64,000 bases of DNA from assembly GCF_003122325.1 (NCBI RefSeq), contig NZ_QFBC01000004.1, forward strand, positions 310,001 through 374,000. The letters run 5' to 3'. The position numbers and the translations under genes are program-made. This DNA comes from Rhizobium album. GTDB lineage: Bacteria; Pseudomonadota; Alphaproteobacteria; Rhizobiales; Rhizobiaceae. How positions within the stretch are numbered: position 1 is the stretch's first letter; each line of letters starts with the position of its first letter. Of the stretch, positions 28,373-37,219 are shown piece after piece. The notes beneath the pieces were generated by a model. The model was not told where the DNA came from. It did no database searches and saw only the letters and a list, made by a program, of their open reading frames with translations.

Positions 28373-28806
28373 TGACATCGACCCTTCTCGATATTGCCCG
28401 ACAGGAAATCGTCGAACTGCACGAATTCTTCGTCCGCTGGTTCGTCGATGACGGCTCACCGGCGCCCGATTTCTCCCGCTTCGAAAAGGCCATGGCGGCC
28501 GACATGACGATGATTCCGCCCGAAGGCGTCATCCTCGATCGCGCCGCCGTCGTCGAGCACGTGCGTTCGGCGCGCGGCAAGGTGGCCGGCGATTTCTCGA
28601 TCACGATCGAGGACGTCTGGTCGGCCTATGAAGATCAAAACAGTATCCTCGCCTGCTACGTCGAGGTGCAGTGGCGCAACGGCCAATGGAGCCGCCGCCG
28701 CTCCAGCGTGCTTCTTTCCAAAAATTCATCGGCGCCGCTCGGTATCGAATGGCGGCATCTGCATGAAACCTGGCTGCAGGCGCCGAATGCATCACAGGCT
28801 GTTTAA
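28372..28806 (+). CDS. SnoaL-like/DUF4440 family protein
   Basis: A 144-aa protein, all of it consistent with an NTF2-like alpha+beta barrel: helix LLDIARQEIVELHEFFVRWF, strand MAADMTMIPPEGVILDRAAV, VEHVRSARGK and the C-terminal strand WRHLHETWLQ. Members include isomerases, hydrolases and binding proteins. Translationally coupled to the AKR by a 1-bp overlap, suggesting a step on the same substrate; activity cannot be called. Confidence 0.7.
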   Translation: MTSTLLDIARQEIVELHEFFVRWFVDDGSPAPDFSRFEKAMAADMTMIPPEGVILDRAAVVEHVRSARGKVAGDFSITIEDVWSAYEDQNSILACYVEVQWRNGQWSRRRSSVLLSKNSSAPLGIEWRHLHETWLQAPNASQAV

Positions 28807-28845
28807 TCGTTCGAAATCCAGAGTGTTAAAACAAGGGGAACCCGC

Positions 28846-30108
28846 ATGAAAAAGACGCTTCTTTCTCTCTCCACCGGCCTGGCGATGCTTATCGCCGCCG
28901 GTGCCGTCCAGGCCGCCGATTGCAAGATCACCGTCGGCCTCGTCATGGAACTGACCGGACCTGCCGGTGAATACGGCCAGGCCGGCGCCAAGTCGGTGGA
29001 AATGGCCTTCCGCGACATCAACGAAGCCGGCGGCGTGCGCGGCTGCGATCTCGTCACCGATACCCGCGACAGCCAGAGCCAGGGCAACGTCGCCGTCGAC
29101 GCGGCAACGCAGCTGGTACAGGTCGGCAAGGTACCGGTCGTCATCGGCGGCATCATCTCGTCGGTGTCGATCCCGATCCTGACCTCGGTCACCGGCCCGG
29201 CCAAGGTGGTGCAGGTCTCACCCGCCTCCTCCTCGCCGACGCTGACGGCGCTCGGCCGCGACGGCAAGACCAACGGCGTCTTCTTCCGCACCATCACCTC
29301 GGATGCGCTGCAGGGCGTCGCCGCGGCGAAATACGCCCTCGACCAGGGTTTCAAGAAGCTCGCCGTCATCCACGTCAACAACGACTTCGGCGTCAACATG
29401 GTCTCGGAATTCTCCCGCGCCTACAAGGCGCTGGGTGGCGAGATCGTCTCCGTCACGCCCTATAACGAAAAGCAGTCGAGCTACCAGTCGGAAGTCACCA
29501 AGGCGATGGAAGGCGGCCCCGACGGCCTCTACCTGATCAGCTATCCGGTCGACGGTGCGACCATCGCCCGCGCCTGGATCTCGCAGGGCGGCGTGCAGAA
29601 ATTCCTGCTCAACGACGGCATGAACAGCGCCGACTTCATCTCGGCCGTCGGCGCCGAATATCTGAACGAAGCCTACGGCACCTCCTCGGGCACCAGCCCG
29701 ACGAAGTCGACGGAATATTTCAACGCCAACTACAAGGCCTTCTCGAACATCGAGCCGTCGAATCCTGCGGCCGACCGCTCCTACGACGCCGGCGCCATCG
29801 TCGGCCTCGCCATCGCGGCAGCGGGTTCGGAAGACCCGGCGGCGATCCGCGATGCGATCTACAAGGTCGTCGATCCCGCGGGCGAGCCGATCTTCGCCGG
29901 CAAGGAGGAGTTTGCCAAGGCGCTCGGCCTGATCAAGGACGGCAAACCGATCAAGTATGAAGGCGTCATCGGCCCGGTTTCCTTCGACAAGTACGGCGAC
30001 ATCACCGGCCCGTTCCGGCTGTGGAAGGTGACGGACGGCGAGGTCAAGACCGTCGGCGAGATGACCACCGACGACGTCAACACGCTGAAGGCCGAAGTCG
30101 ACAAATAA
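28846..30108 (+). CDS. ABC transporter substrate-binding protein (Liv-type, periplasmic)
   Basis: A 420-aa family 6 ligand-binding protein. Sec signal peptide MKKTLLSLSTGLAMLIAAGA with cleavage after VQA. Mature start ADCKITVGLVMELTGPAGEY, then VVIGGIISSVSIPILTS, VIHVNNDFGVNMVSEFSRAY and AADRSYDAGAIVGLAIA. It is separated from the livGFHM genes by the regulator and enzyme genes but is the only candidate binding protein for that importer. A good terminator follows. Confidence 0.93.
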   Translation: MKKTLLSLSTGLAMLIAAGAVQAADCKITVGLVMELTGPAGEYGQAGAKSVEMAFRDINEAGGVRGCDLVTDTRDSQSQGNVAVDAATQLVQVGKVPVVIGGIISSVSIPILTSVTGPAKVVQVSPASSSPTLTALGRDGKTNGVFFRTITSDALQGVAAAKYALDQGFKKLAVIHVNNDFGVNMVSEFSRAYKALGGEIVSVTPYNEKQSSYQSEVTKAMEGGPDGLYLISYPVDGATIARAWISQGGVQKFLLNDGMNSADFISAVGAEYLNEAYGTSSGTSPTKSTEYFNANYKAFSNIEPSNPAADRSYDAGAIVGLAIAAAGSEDPAAIRDAIYKVVDPAGEPIFAGKEEFAKALGLIKDGKPIKYEGVIGPVSFDKYGDITGPFRLWKVTDGEVKTVGEMTTDDVNTLKAEVDK

Positions 30109-30132
30109 TCCAGTAATCCCGGCAGGACGAAG

Positions 30133-30164
30133 AGCCCCGGAGCCCGGCTTCCGGGGTTTTTCTT
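30133..30164 (+). terminator. Intrinsic terminator after the binding-protein gene
   Basis: CCCCGGA (30135-30141), loop, TCCGGGG (30150-30156), then TTTTTCTTTT. Begins 27 bp after the stop codon. Confidence 0.85.
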
Positions 30165-30234
30165 TTCAAGTCTTTTTGCCTGGAACCGGTCTGCGGTGAG
30201 GATTTCCATCTTTCACTGGCACAAACTCGACAAC

Positions 30235-30253
30235 TGGTATAATGAGTATATCA
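30235..30253. promoter_or_regulatory. NanR-like operator (GGTATA/TATATC)
   Basis: TGGTATA-atgag-TATATCA, an inverted repeat with one mismatch, 79 bp upstream of the GntR-family gene at 30332. It includes the hexamer GGTATA that E. coli NanR binds, and this is the NanR-like regulator's own upstream region. Function as an autoregulatory site is inferred. Confidence 0.5.
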
Positions 30254-30331
30254 ACAATCGATTTAATTGCGCCGCTGGGGGACACGGCGACACCATTTCC
30301 CGCTTTCCAACCGCTTTAATCCCGCCTAACC

Positions 30332-31087
30332 ATGAAGCGTGCCAAACCGAGACCGACCATGAGCCCGCGATCCGAACCCATCGTCCGCCGCAAACTGTCC
30401 GACGAGGTCTTCGACCGCCTCGAGCGCCTGATCACCTCAGGCGAACTGCAGCCCGGCGACGAGATGCCGTCCGAGCGCGAACTGATGGAACGGTTCGGCG
30501 TCGGCCGGCCGGCGATCCGCGAGGCGATGCAGTCGCTTGCCAATATGGGGCTGGTGGCGATTTCCCACGGCGAGCGCGCCAAGGTGTTGGAACTGACGGC
30601 GAAATCGCTGTTCCGGCAGGTGGACCTCACCGCCAAGATCATGCTGGCGAAATCCTCCGATACGCTGGAACACCTGAAGAATGCCCGCATCTTCTTCGAG
30701 CGCGGCATGGCGCGGGTGGCCGCCGAAAAGGCCTCGCCGCAGGACATTGCCGATCTGCGCGTAATCCTGGAGCGGCAGCGCGCTTCGCTCGGCCAGGCCG
30801 AAGCCTTCATCGCCGCCGACATGGCGTTCCATACACGCATCGCCGAGATTTCCGGCAATCCGATCTTTGCCGCCGTCAGCGAATCTATGCTGGCCTGGCT
30901 GAAGGAATACCACACCGAAATGCTGATCTGGACCGGCAAGGAAAAGTTCACGCTGGCCGAGCACGAGGAGATCATCCACTGTCTGGCGCAGAATGACGCC
31001 GACGGTGCCGAACAGGCGGTGCTGAAACACCTGGAGCGGTCGCGGGCGCTCTACGCGCTGAACAACGCCCGCTCCACGGAAGAGTGA
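30332..31087 (+). CDS. NanR-like GntR family transcriptional regulator
   Basis: A 251-aa GntR/FadR-type protein. The DNA-binding part reads LSDEVFDRLERLITSGELQPGD, MPSERELMERFGVGRPAIREAMQSLANMGLVAISHGERAKV; the FCD domain follows (FERGMARVAAEKASP, AEHEEIIHCLAQNDADGAEQAV). Length and order match the NanR subgroup. No sialic-acid genes are adjacent; it lies after the Liv binding-protein gene and may share its regulon. ATG 30359 is an alternative start. The effector is unknown. Confidence 0.88.
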   Translation: MKRAKPRPTMSPRSEPIVRRKLSDEVFDRLERLITSGELQPGDEMPSERELMERFGVGRPAIREAMQSLANMGLVAISHGERAKVLELTAKSLFRQVDLTAKIMLAKSSDTLEHLKNARIFFERGMARVAAEKASPQDIADLRVILERQRASLGQAEAFIAADMAFHTRIAEISGNPIFAAVSESMLAWLKEYHTEMLIWTGKEKFTLAEHEEIIHCLAQNDADGAEQAVLKHLERSRALYALNNARSTEE

Positions 31088-31184
31088 GGCGCCGATAGCC
31101 GGTCTCCGGCTCGAAAGCCGTATCGCGCCGCGGTCGTTTGCGCTATAGCCAGCCTCGATTGACCAGTACAGTCCGGAGTTTTCC

Positions 31185-31811
31185 ATGGCCGCCACCATCC
31201 GCACCCACGAAGGCGACATTTCCGCCGCCGATGCCGCCCGCTACACCGGTGATATCGCCATCGACACCGAAACGCTTGGCCTGGTGCCGCGCCGCGACCG
31301 GCTGTGCGTGGTGCAGCTTTCGCCGGGAGACGGAACCGCCGACGTCATCCGCATCGCCGCCGGCCAGACCGAGGCGCCGAACCTCGTCGGCCTGCTCGCC
31401 GATCCGACCCGCCGGAAAATCTTTCATTTCGGCCGCTTCGACATTGCCGTTCTCTTCCATACCTTCGGCGTGACGACAACGCCGGTCTTCTGCACCAAGA
31501 TCGCCTCGCGACTGGTGCGCACCTATACGGACCGGCACGGTTTGAAGGACAACCTCAAGGAGATGCTCGAAGTCGACATCTCCAAGGCGCAGCAATCCTC
31601 CGACTGGGCCGCCGCGACGCTGTCGCAGGCGCAACTGGAATATGCCGCCTCAGACGTGCTGCACCTGCATGCCCTGCGAGACAAGCTGACCGAACGGCTG
31701 GTCCGCGACGGGCGCAAGGATCATGCGGAAGCCTGCTTCGCCTTCCTGCCGACCCGCGCCAAGCTCGACCTGCTCGGCTGGGACGAGACGGATATTTTCG
31801 CGCACAGCTGA
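31185..31811 (+). CDS. rnd: Ribonuclease D (short form, DEDD exonuclease)
   Basis: A 208-aa 3'-5' exoribonuclease domain: Asp/Glu in DIAIDTETLGLVP, the second Asp in FHFGRFDIAVLF and the last Tyr/Asp in EYAASDVLHLHALRD (DEDDy class). Lacks the HRDC domains of the roughly 375-aa E. coli RNase D, as usual in rhizobia. Cytoplasmic; expected role in tRNA and small RNA 3' maturation. Confidence 0.92.
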   Translation: MAATIRTHEGDISAADAARYTGDIAIDTETLGLVPRRDRLCVVQLSPGDGTADVIRIAAGQTEAPNLVGLLADPTRRKIFHFGRFDIAVLFHTFGVTTTPVFCTKIASRLVRTYTDRHGLKDNLKEMLEVDISKAQQSSDWAAATLSQAQLEYAASDVLHLHALRDKLTERLVRDGRKDHAEACFAFLPTRAKLDLLGWDETDIFAHS

Positions 31812-31917
31812 ACCCGTGTAAAGCATGATACATCTTTGAATTGTTTATTAACGCCGCATTAAGCGTCGCGATCTATTTTCGAGCATATTTCAGAGGCAAT
31901 ATTCTCGGAGGTGTTTC

Positions 31918-33180
31918 GTGCTGCTTCCCACCCAACAGGCCGGCGGCGATTTCCTGACCGGCTTCATGCGCAACATGCTCGAGCAGATCGAGGAGCGGCG
32001 CGCCGAGGACGCGGAAAAGGCAAGCGGCACGAAGTCCACCAAGGACGACGATCTTCTCAAGGCGAAGATCAAGTCGGACAAGGCCCGGCAAACGGCGAAT
32101 GCCAAGATCAACGAGCATTTCTTCGGCGCGTTGCAGAACGACCAGAACCGCATGGCCGAGTTGATCTCGCGTTTCTCGAACGCACTCGGCGTCGCCCAGG
32201 CGGATGGCGAAACCGCCACCGATTTTGCCGACCGGCTGCAGGACGCCCTGACGCTGGTGGGAACCGTTGCAAAGAACTATTCCAACGGCGACGCCATTCC
32301 GATCGGCCTGAAAACCCTCAAGGTCTCGACCGAAGATCTCGTGGCAGTGCTGGATGGCACCTTTCCGGAGGGAGAAGAACCGAGTTCGATGACGCTTTAT
32401 GCGGCCCGCATCGTTTCCGCGGCCGGTGTCAGCACCAGCAGCGACACATTCTACGACGATGTGGTAAAAGCCCTGACGGATTATCGCCAGACGCTGGCCA
32501 ATTCCGTCGAGGACGTGGAAAAGCAGTCGGGCCTGACCGACCTCGGCATTTCCGCCGCGCAACTGATCGAAGCGATCCGCCATCCCTGGGGCGAGACGGC
32601 GCGGGCCGTGACCAAGGCCTTAGACGATCAGGCCGTACAGGACAAGACCCTGACCAAGGACATCGCCAAGGCCATCCAGCGCCTCGAAGACGTCGCCGAT
32701 CCGAAAACCCTCGCCGAACTGAAGGTCGAGCGGACAGAAACAGATCCGACGCAGGTCGAGGACGAAGAAACCCGCCAGGAACGCGAAGCCGATATCAAGA
32801 CGCAGGAGGTCTTCGAAAAGGTCGAGGACGTCAAGGACGCGCAGGACGCGATCAGCGAAAGCAACGCGGCCCAGCCGGGACCGGGCGAGGCCGAGCCGGC
32901 GGCCGATGCCACGGAAATCATCCAGGCGCTCGCCGCCAGTGCCGAGGCAATCGAACAGAGCGACGACAGCAGCAAGGCGGAAACCGCCGAAGAGCCATCC
33001 GCCGTCGACGACGGCGACCCGAAAACGCTCTCGCGCGACGAACAGATCGCCATCGTCGTCGAACACACGCCGGAATCGGCCATGCAGGCGGCGGCAGAAG
33101 CCGCCAACGACATCGTCGCGGTTTCCGTCGACGAGATCGGCATCTACGAAATCCTGAAGAAGCAAAAACAAGCCGCTTGA
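31918..33180 (+). CDS. Uncharacterised acidic protein (420 aa)
   Basis: No family recognised. GTG start after a GGAGGTG ribosome site (ATTCTCGGAGGTGTTTC). The N-terminal 240 residues are helical with motifs such as FLTGFMRNMLEQIEERRAED and DGETATDFADRLQDAL. The C-terminal 180 residues are very acidic and Glu/Gln/Ala-rich, likely disordered, ending VDEIGIYEILKKQKQ. No signal peptide or TM helix. A weak match of the DGE...D...RL...A stretch to the protein at 35359 suggests shared ancestry of that segment. Adjacent to the small gene at 33309; function unknown. Confidence 0.85.
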   Translation: MLLPTQQAGGDFLTGFMRNMLEQIEERRAEDAEKASGTKSTKDDDLLKAKIKSDKARQTANAKINEHFFGALQNDQNRMAELISRFSNALGVAQADGETATDFADRLQDALTLVGTVAKNYSNGDAIPIGLKTLKVSTEDLVAVLDGTFPEGEEPSSMTLYAARIVSAAGVSTSSDTFYDDVVKALTDYRQTLANSVEDVEKQSGLTDLGISAAQLIEAIRHPWGETARAVTKALDDQAVQDKTLTKDIAKAIQRLEDVADPKTLAELKVERTETDPTQVEDEETRQEREADIKTQEVFEKVEDVKDAQDAISESNAAQPGPGEAEPAADATEIIQALAASAEAIEQSDDSSKAETAEEPSAVDDGDPKTLSRDEQIAIVVEHTPESAMQAAAEAANDIVAVSVDEIGIYEILKKQKQAA

Positions 33181-33308
33181 GTTTATTGAGCGGCTTTTAC
33201 CCCGTTGTTAAGCATTTTGGCGTTTCATAGGCGCCGGCAGATCGGGGCAGATCTCCGCGAGATATCTGCGAGTGCGGTATCATTTGTGTGTTGTGAGTAG
33301 GAGTAGGA

Positions 33309-33650
33309 ATGGGAAGTATTTTCCCGGCGGTTCAGGGTTCCGAGGATTTTACCTCGACATCCCTGGACCTGGGTGAGCAGGCCGATATGTTTGCGGCATT
33401 GCTCGATCCCGAAACAGCAAGCGCGTTCGATCCCCGCTCGACCGAACCGTCCTTCAACGACAATTCCCACGACGATTACACCGGCATGCGCGGCATGGCG
33501 GCGCCATCGGCAAAGAGCGTCAAGGGAACATGGCTCGATGCTTTCCAGCGCGAGAACATGGATGACTACCAGGTGGAAACAGGCCATCTCACCGCCGTCA
33601 ATTCCGATGAGGCCGGCCTCTACCGGTTGTTTCGCAATCTTTCCCCCTGA
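33309..33650 (+). CDS. Uncharacterised acidic small protein (113 aa)
   Basis: Start ATG 33309 follows GTGAGTAGGAGTAGGA, a good purine-rich RBS. The 113-aa product is acidic, without TM segment (QADMFAALLDPETASAFDP, MDDYQVETGHLTAV). No known family. On the same strand as the 420-aa gene upstream (128 bp spacer) and convergent with nadV. Composition resembles the neighbouring acidic proteins. Confidence 0.7.
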   Translation: MGSIFPAVQGSEDFTSTSLDLGEQADMFAALLDPETASAFDPRSTEPSFNDNSHDDYTGMRGMAAPSAKSVKGTWLDAFQRENMDDYQVETGHLTAVNSDEAGLYRLFRNLSP

Positions 33651-33709
33651 AGCACAGGCTTGAACTCGCTCCGGCAAAAAGCGCGTGCGCGTCCTGCCGG
33701 CTGTGCGTT

Positions 33710-35095
33710 TCAAGCCTCTGCGGCACGGGTGCGGATATCGTCGAAGGTCTGGTCGACCAGCAGTTCGCCGTCCTTCCAGACGGGTATCAGGCTGTTGGCC
33801 TGGCGGCCGAGTTCATCGAGCCGGATGCCGGCGAGATCGCCGAGCTGGTGCGTGACAGCAAGGCGACCGCTCTTCGACGCCTTCTCGTTCATCATCGCCG
33901 GGCGCTTGGCGATATCGTGCCAGTGACCGGCGGCGTCCTGGCGGGCACTGGCCTTCATCGTGAAGGAATAGCTGTCCCGCGTGACCTTCTGCATCAGGCC
34001 CGAGCCCATGCCGAACAGGATGTTTTCGGCGGAAAAGCCTGCCGCCTCCATGCGCCCGAGCACCATGGCGATATCCTGCCCCGAAACGCCGTCGCCCTGC
34101 AGCACGCGGACATTGTCGTTGATGACCTTGAAACCCTTGGCATTCAGATGGGTGCCGAAGGCATAAGCCAGCTGGGCCACCACCCGGACGGGCGTATCGA
34201 TCGGATCGCCGCTGTCGGGGCGGACGATCAGCGTGCCGCCGGCAGCCCGGACCCTGTCGATCAGTTGCTTGCCCCAGATCTCCGCCACCGCATTGTTGAT
34301 GTCGTAGCTGTCGGAAACCACCGAATAGGTTCCCGTGCCGAATTTCTCGATCATGTTGGCATAGGCTTCCGCTTCACGCGGCTGGCCCCAGGAGGTCATC
34401 GTCGCATGTTCGGCCGCCGGAAACGACGTGCCGGCCATGCGCGCGCCGTAATATTTGCGGGCATAGAGAATGCCGGCGAGCGTATCGGTCGTCGCAAACT
34501 GCACGAGATGGGCAGCACCGCCCAGGCCGGCCTGCTCATGGCTGGTTGCCGCCCGCGAGCCGAAGTCATGCAGCAATGACGGCAGGAGCGCCGCCGGATC
34601 CTCGCAGGTCCGCTCCAGGAAGGGCATGAGCATGTCCTTCAGCTTGCGGGCGTTGCTGGCGACGGAGGACGGATACCAGACGGCGCGCAGCAGCGCCGTC
34701 TCCAGATAGGACGTCACCCAGGCGCAGGCGGGATCGGTATTGACGATCTGCAGCATCGGCACGCCGCGCCGGACGACGGTTCCCTCCGGCAGCGCCTCGA
34801 TCGCCACCGGCATATGGCCGCCATGGCGTTCGACGATGCCGAGCCAGCCTTCCCGGTTGAACGGCAGGCCGTGGGCGACGGAAACCTCCGCAGCCTCCAG
34901 GATGTCCATCTTGGTTACAGGTCGGGCGAGATATTCCTTGAGGAACATCTGCAACCCGAAGAACACCACCTCGGGTCGCGGCGACAGGCCACGTGCCTCG
35001 ATATAGGAGGAGATCGCCCGGGTATCGCCAGGATACTGCAGGTAATGACTGAGCTTGTAGCTGTCGGTGTTGAGGATGGGATTGACAGGGCTCAT
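33710..35095 (-). CDS. nadV: Nicotinamide phosphoribosyltransferase (NAMPT family)
   Basis: A 461-aa type II phosphoribosyltransferase converting nicotinamide and PRPP to NMN, a one-step NAD salvage route that bypasses nicotinamidase. Seen: start NPILNTDSYKLSHYLQYPGD, ALLRAVWYPSSVASNARKLK, LLHDFGSRAATSHEQAGLGG, catalytic-site AAEHATMTSWG (His), DSYDINNAVAEIWG and RPDSGDP for PRPP binding. Start MSPVNPILN is chosen over codon 35146, whose 17 residues are unrelated. No NMN adenylyltransferase gene is adjacent. Flanked by three uncharacterised acidic genes. Confidence 0.95.
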   Translation of the reverse strand: MSPVNPILNTDSYKLSHYLQYPGDTRAISSYIEARGLSPRPEVVFFGLQMFLKEYLARPVTKMDILEAAEVSVAHGLPFNREGWLGIVERHGGHMPVAIEALPEGTVVRRGVPMLQIVNTDPACAWVTSYLETALLRAVWYPSSVASNARKLKDMLMPFLERTCEDPAALLPSLLHDFGSRAATSHEQAGLGGAAHLVQFATTDTLAGILYARKYYGARMAGTSFPAAEHATMTSWGQPREAEAYANMIEKFGTGTYSVVSDSYDINNAVAEIWGKQLIDRVRAAGGTLIVRPDSGDPIDTPVRVVAQLAYAFGTHLNAKGFKVINDNVRVLQGDGVSGQDIAMVLGRMEAAGFSAENILFGMGSGLMQKVTRDSYSFTMKASARQDAAGHWHDIAKRPAMMNEKASKSGRLAVTHQLGDLAGIRLDELGRQANSLIPVWKDGELLVDQTFDDIRTRAAEA

Positions 35096-35358
35096 GGCGG
35101 GTTCCGACAGGCAGGGTTGATGCGGGCGGGCAGCATGAAGCGGCACGACGATGGTATCTATAGCAATGGCCGGCGGTTGGCATCGTCATTAGCGTTTTAT
35201 TAACCATTGGATGATAAATTAAAGGTTAATAAAGGAGCATTCACAGGTGCTATGAAGCACCACGCGGCTTTCGGAGTTTGCGATGGAATGCCACGGACCG
35301 CATGAGCGGCCTTGTTGAACCCCTGCTTTCATCGCCACCGATACCTGAAGGAGTCACC

Positions 35359-37116
35359 ATGCTGCCTCCGCTTCGCTCGTCGTCCAGTTCGAATTCACAA
35401 TACCAGAACCAGGCAAGCCTGAACACGTCGGGCCAGGCCGTGTCCGTCTCCACCTACAAGGTGCATTTTGCCGGGGGAGATCGCGACCCGAATTCCAATG
35501 CCGCCGGCAAGCTGAGCGTCCTGCTTCTCGCCGGTCGCGACCGCATGACCGATCACCTGGCGATGCTGGCCGATATCGTCGGCGAGACCATCGACATGCC
35601 CCGCAAGGACGGGGAAAGCAGCGTCGACTATATCCAGCGCCTCAGCGAGGCGATCCGCAGGCTGACACCGGCGCAGCGGATGGAGGTGGAACGGCAGCTC
35701 AACCAGGCAATCCAGGGACTCAAATTACGCTTCCTGCTGGCGGCCTTCCAAAATCCCACCGGTCCGGAAGCCGCCCGCATCGCCGCCTACCTGGAAACGG
35801 CCCGCAACGTCGAGCGTGATCTCGCGGCAAAATCCGTGGTGACCTCCTACCGGCAGCACGAAGAAGCCGAAATCCCTCGGGCCCAACAGCCTGACGCGGC
35901 TATCGCGCAGCCTGCCCGCGACAGCGCCGCCACGCCCACGCCCGCCGCAGCGGCCGACACGGCTGACACCGGCGAAACCGCCACAGACCATCAAACCACG
36001 ACAAGCCAGGCATCTGCGGCAGAAGCGCCGACCGAAGAAACACAGGAAGGGGAAACATCCATGCGACGTGAATTTCCGGAGCAATATCTGCTCGAAGCAG
36101 AACCGGAAACCCAGGCCACCCCTTTTTCCGAGCTATCGGACAAAACGCCCGATGCCCGCAGCTTGCAGGACATGCTGAAAAAGGCGTTCCAGCAAGGCGA
36201 AAGCAGCGACGACGCCATCCAGGCCAAGGCGACGGCGCAACTGCGCGAGGAAGCCTCGCGGGCAGCGCTGCTCGACATCGCCTCCGGTTTCGAAGCCATC
36301 CAGGAGGAATTGACCGAGTTCGATTTCGACGCGCAGGCCTCGCTGCCGACCCGCGCCGAGACCTCGGCGAAACGTAACGCCGATAACCGTCCGCAGCAGA
36401 CTTTCGAGCAGGCGGAACCGCAGGAAGCCAACCGTGGCCAGACTGCCGCCCGCCAGCAGACAACGGCCGTCAATGCCGCGACACTGCGCAACATCTTTAC
36501 GCCCAACCCGATCCGGGAAGGCGACTATCATCCGACCCTTTACGTTCTCAAGGGCTGGACGGAACTGGCCACACCCGAAGGGCAGCTGCCGCTGGACGAG
36601 ATGACCGCGCCGCTTTCCCTTTCGGAGTCGGAAATCGAAATGGCGGCGATCCGTTTCTCTTCCAGCGCCGCAAAGGCACCGGTTGGCGGAACGGCCGAGC
36701 CGCCGATACCATCCTTGGCCGTTTCGGAAACCGAAGCCGATGCGGAGGCGACACGGGCCGAACGACACGCGACGGCAACAGACGGCGCGGCCGCCAAGAC
36801 CGCTCCGACCCTGATCGAAAAGCAGGTGCTCATGCAGCTGGCGCTCGCCGCCCGCGACGGCATTCCCTATCCGCTTGTCGGATATCCGTCGGCGCAGGAA
36901 CTGCTTGCCGACGACACCGAGGAAGCACGCCGGCGCGAGGATGACGAGAACGCCGAGGATGACGAAGACCGGCGAAACGACGAAGAGCGACAGGCCGGAC
37001 AGGACGACGAACAGCTTTCCCACGAGGAGACGGACGACCTTTCGCCACTCGCCGACAACGACGATGATGCCGAACGCGCCCATGACCTCTACCAGCGCAT
37101 GGCAGGCTGGTCCTGA
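35359..37116 (+). CDS. Uncharacterised acidic, low-complexity protein (585 aa)
   Basis: Starts MLPPLRSSSSSNSQYQNQAS after GAAGGAG. A Ser/Asn-rich N-terminus is followed by a short ordered helical part (RDRMTDHLAMLADIVG; DGESSVDYIQRLSEAI; LNQAIQGLKLRFLLAAFQNP) and then roughly 400 Ala/Glu/Thr/Asp-rich residues, ending in a hyperacidic Glu/Asp/Arg block. No known domain. The DGESSVDYIQRLSEAI segment resembles DGETATDFADRLQDAL in the 420-aa protein at 31918. May be a scaffold or adaptor with a disordered tail. Convergent with rpsA through a shared terminator. Confidence 0.8.
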   Translation: MLPPLRSSSSSNSQYQNQASLNTSGQAVSVSTYKVHFAGGDRDPNSNAAGKLSVLLLAGRDRMTDHLAMLADIVGETIDMPRKDGESSVDYIQRLSEAIRRLTPAQRMEVERQLNQAIQGLKLRFLLAAFQNPTGPEAARIAAYLETARNVERDLAAKSVVTSYRQHEEAEIPRAQQPDAAIAQPARDSAATPTPAAAADTADTGETATDHQTTTSQASAAEAPTEETQEGETSMRREFPEQYLLEAEPETQATPFSELSDKTPDARSLQDMLKKAFQQGESSDDAIQAKATAQLREEASRAALLDIASGFEAIQEELTEFDFDAQASLPTRAETSAKRNADNRPQQTFEQAEPQEANRGQTAARQQTTAVNAATLRNIFTPNPIREGDYHPTLYVLKGWTELATPEGQLPLDEMTAPLSLSESEIEMAAIRFSSSAAKAPVGGTAEPPIPSLAVSETEADAEATRAERHATATDGAAAKTAPTLIEKQVLMQLALAARDGIPYPLVGYPSAQELLADDTEEARRREDDENAEDDEDRRNDEERQAGQDDEQLSHEETDDLSPLADNDDDAERAHDLYQRMAGWS

Positions 37117-37155
37117 GGCTGGCCTCCCACAGCCCGACAGGCAAAACGCCATGAA

Positions 37156-37188
37156 AAAACCCGCCGGGAACTGCTCCCGGCGGGTTTT
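37156..37188. terminator. Bidirectional terminator between the acidic gene and rpsA
   Basis: AAAACCCGCCGGGA, loop ACTGC, TCCCGGCGGGTTTT: 14-bp perfect arms with T-runs on both strands, placed between the convergent genes ending at 37116 and 37220. Confidence 0.93.
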
Positions 37189-37219
37189 CTTATTCTGTTG
37201 AGGCCTTGGCCGCCGATGA

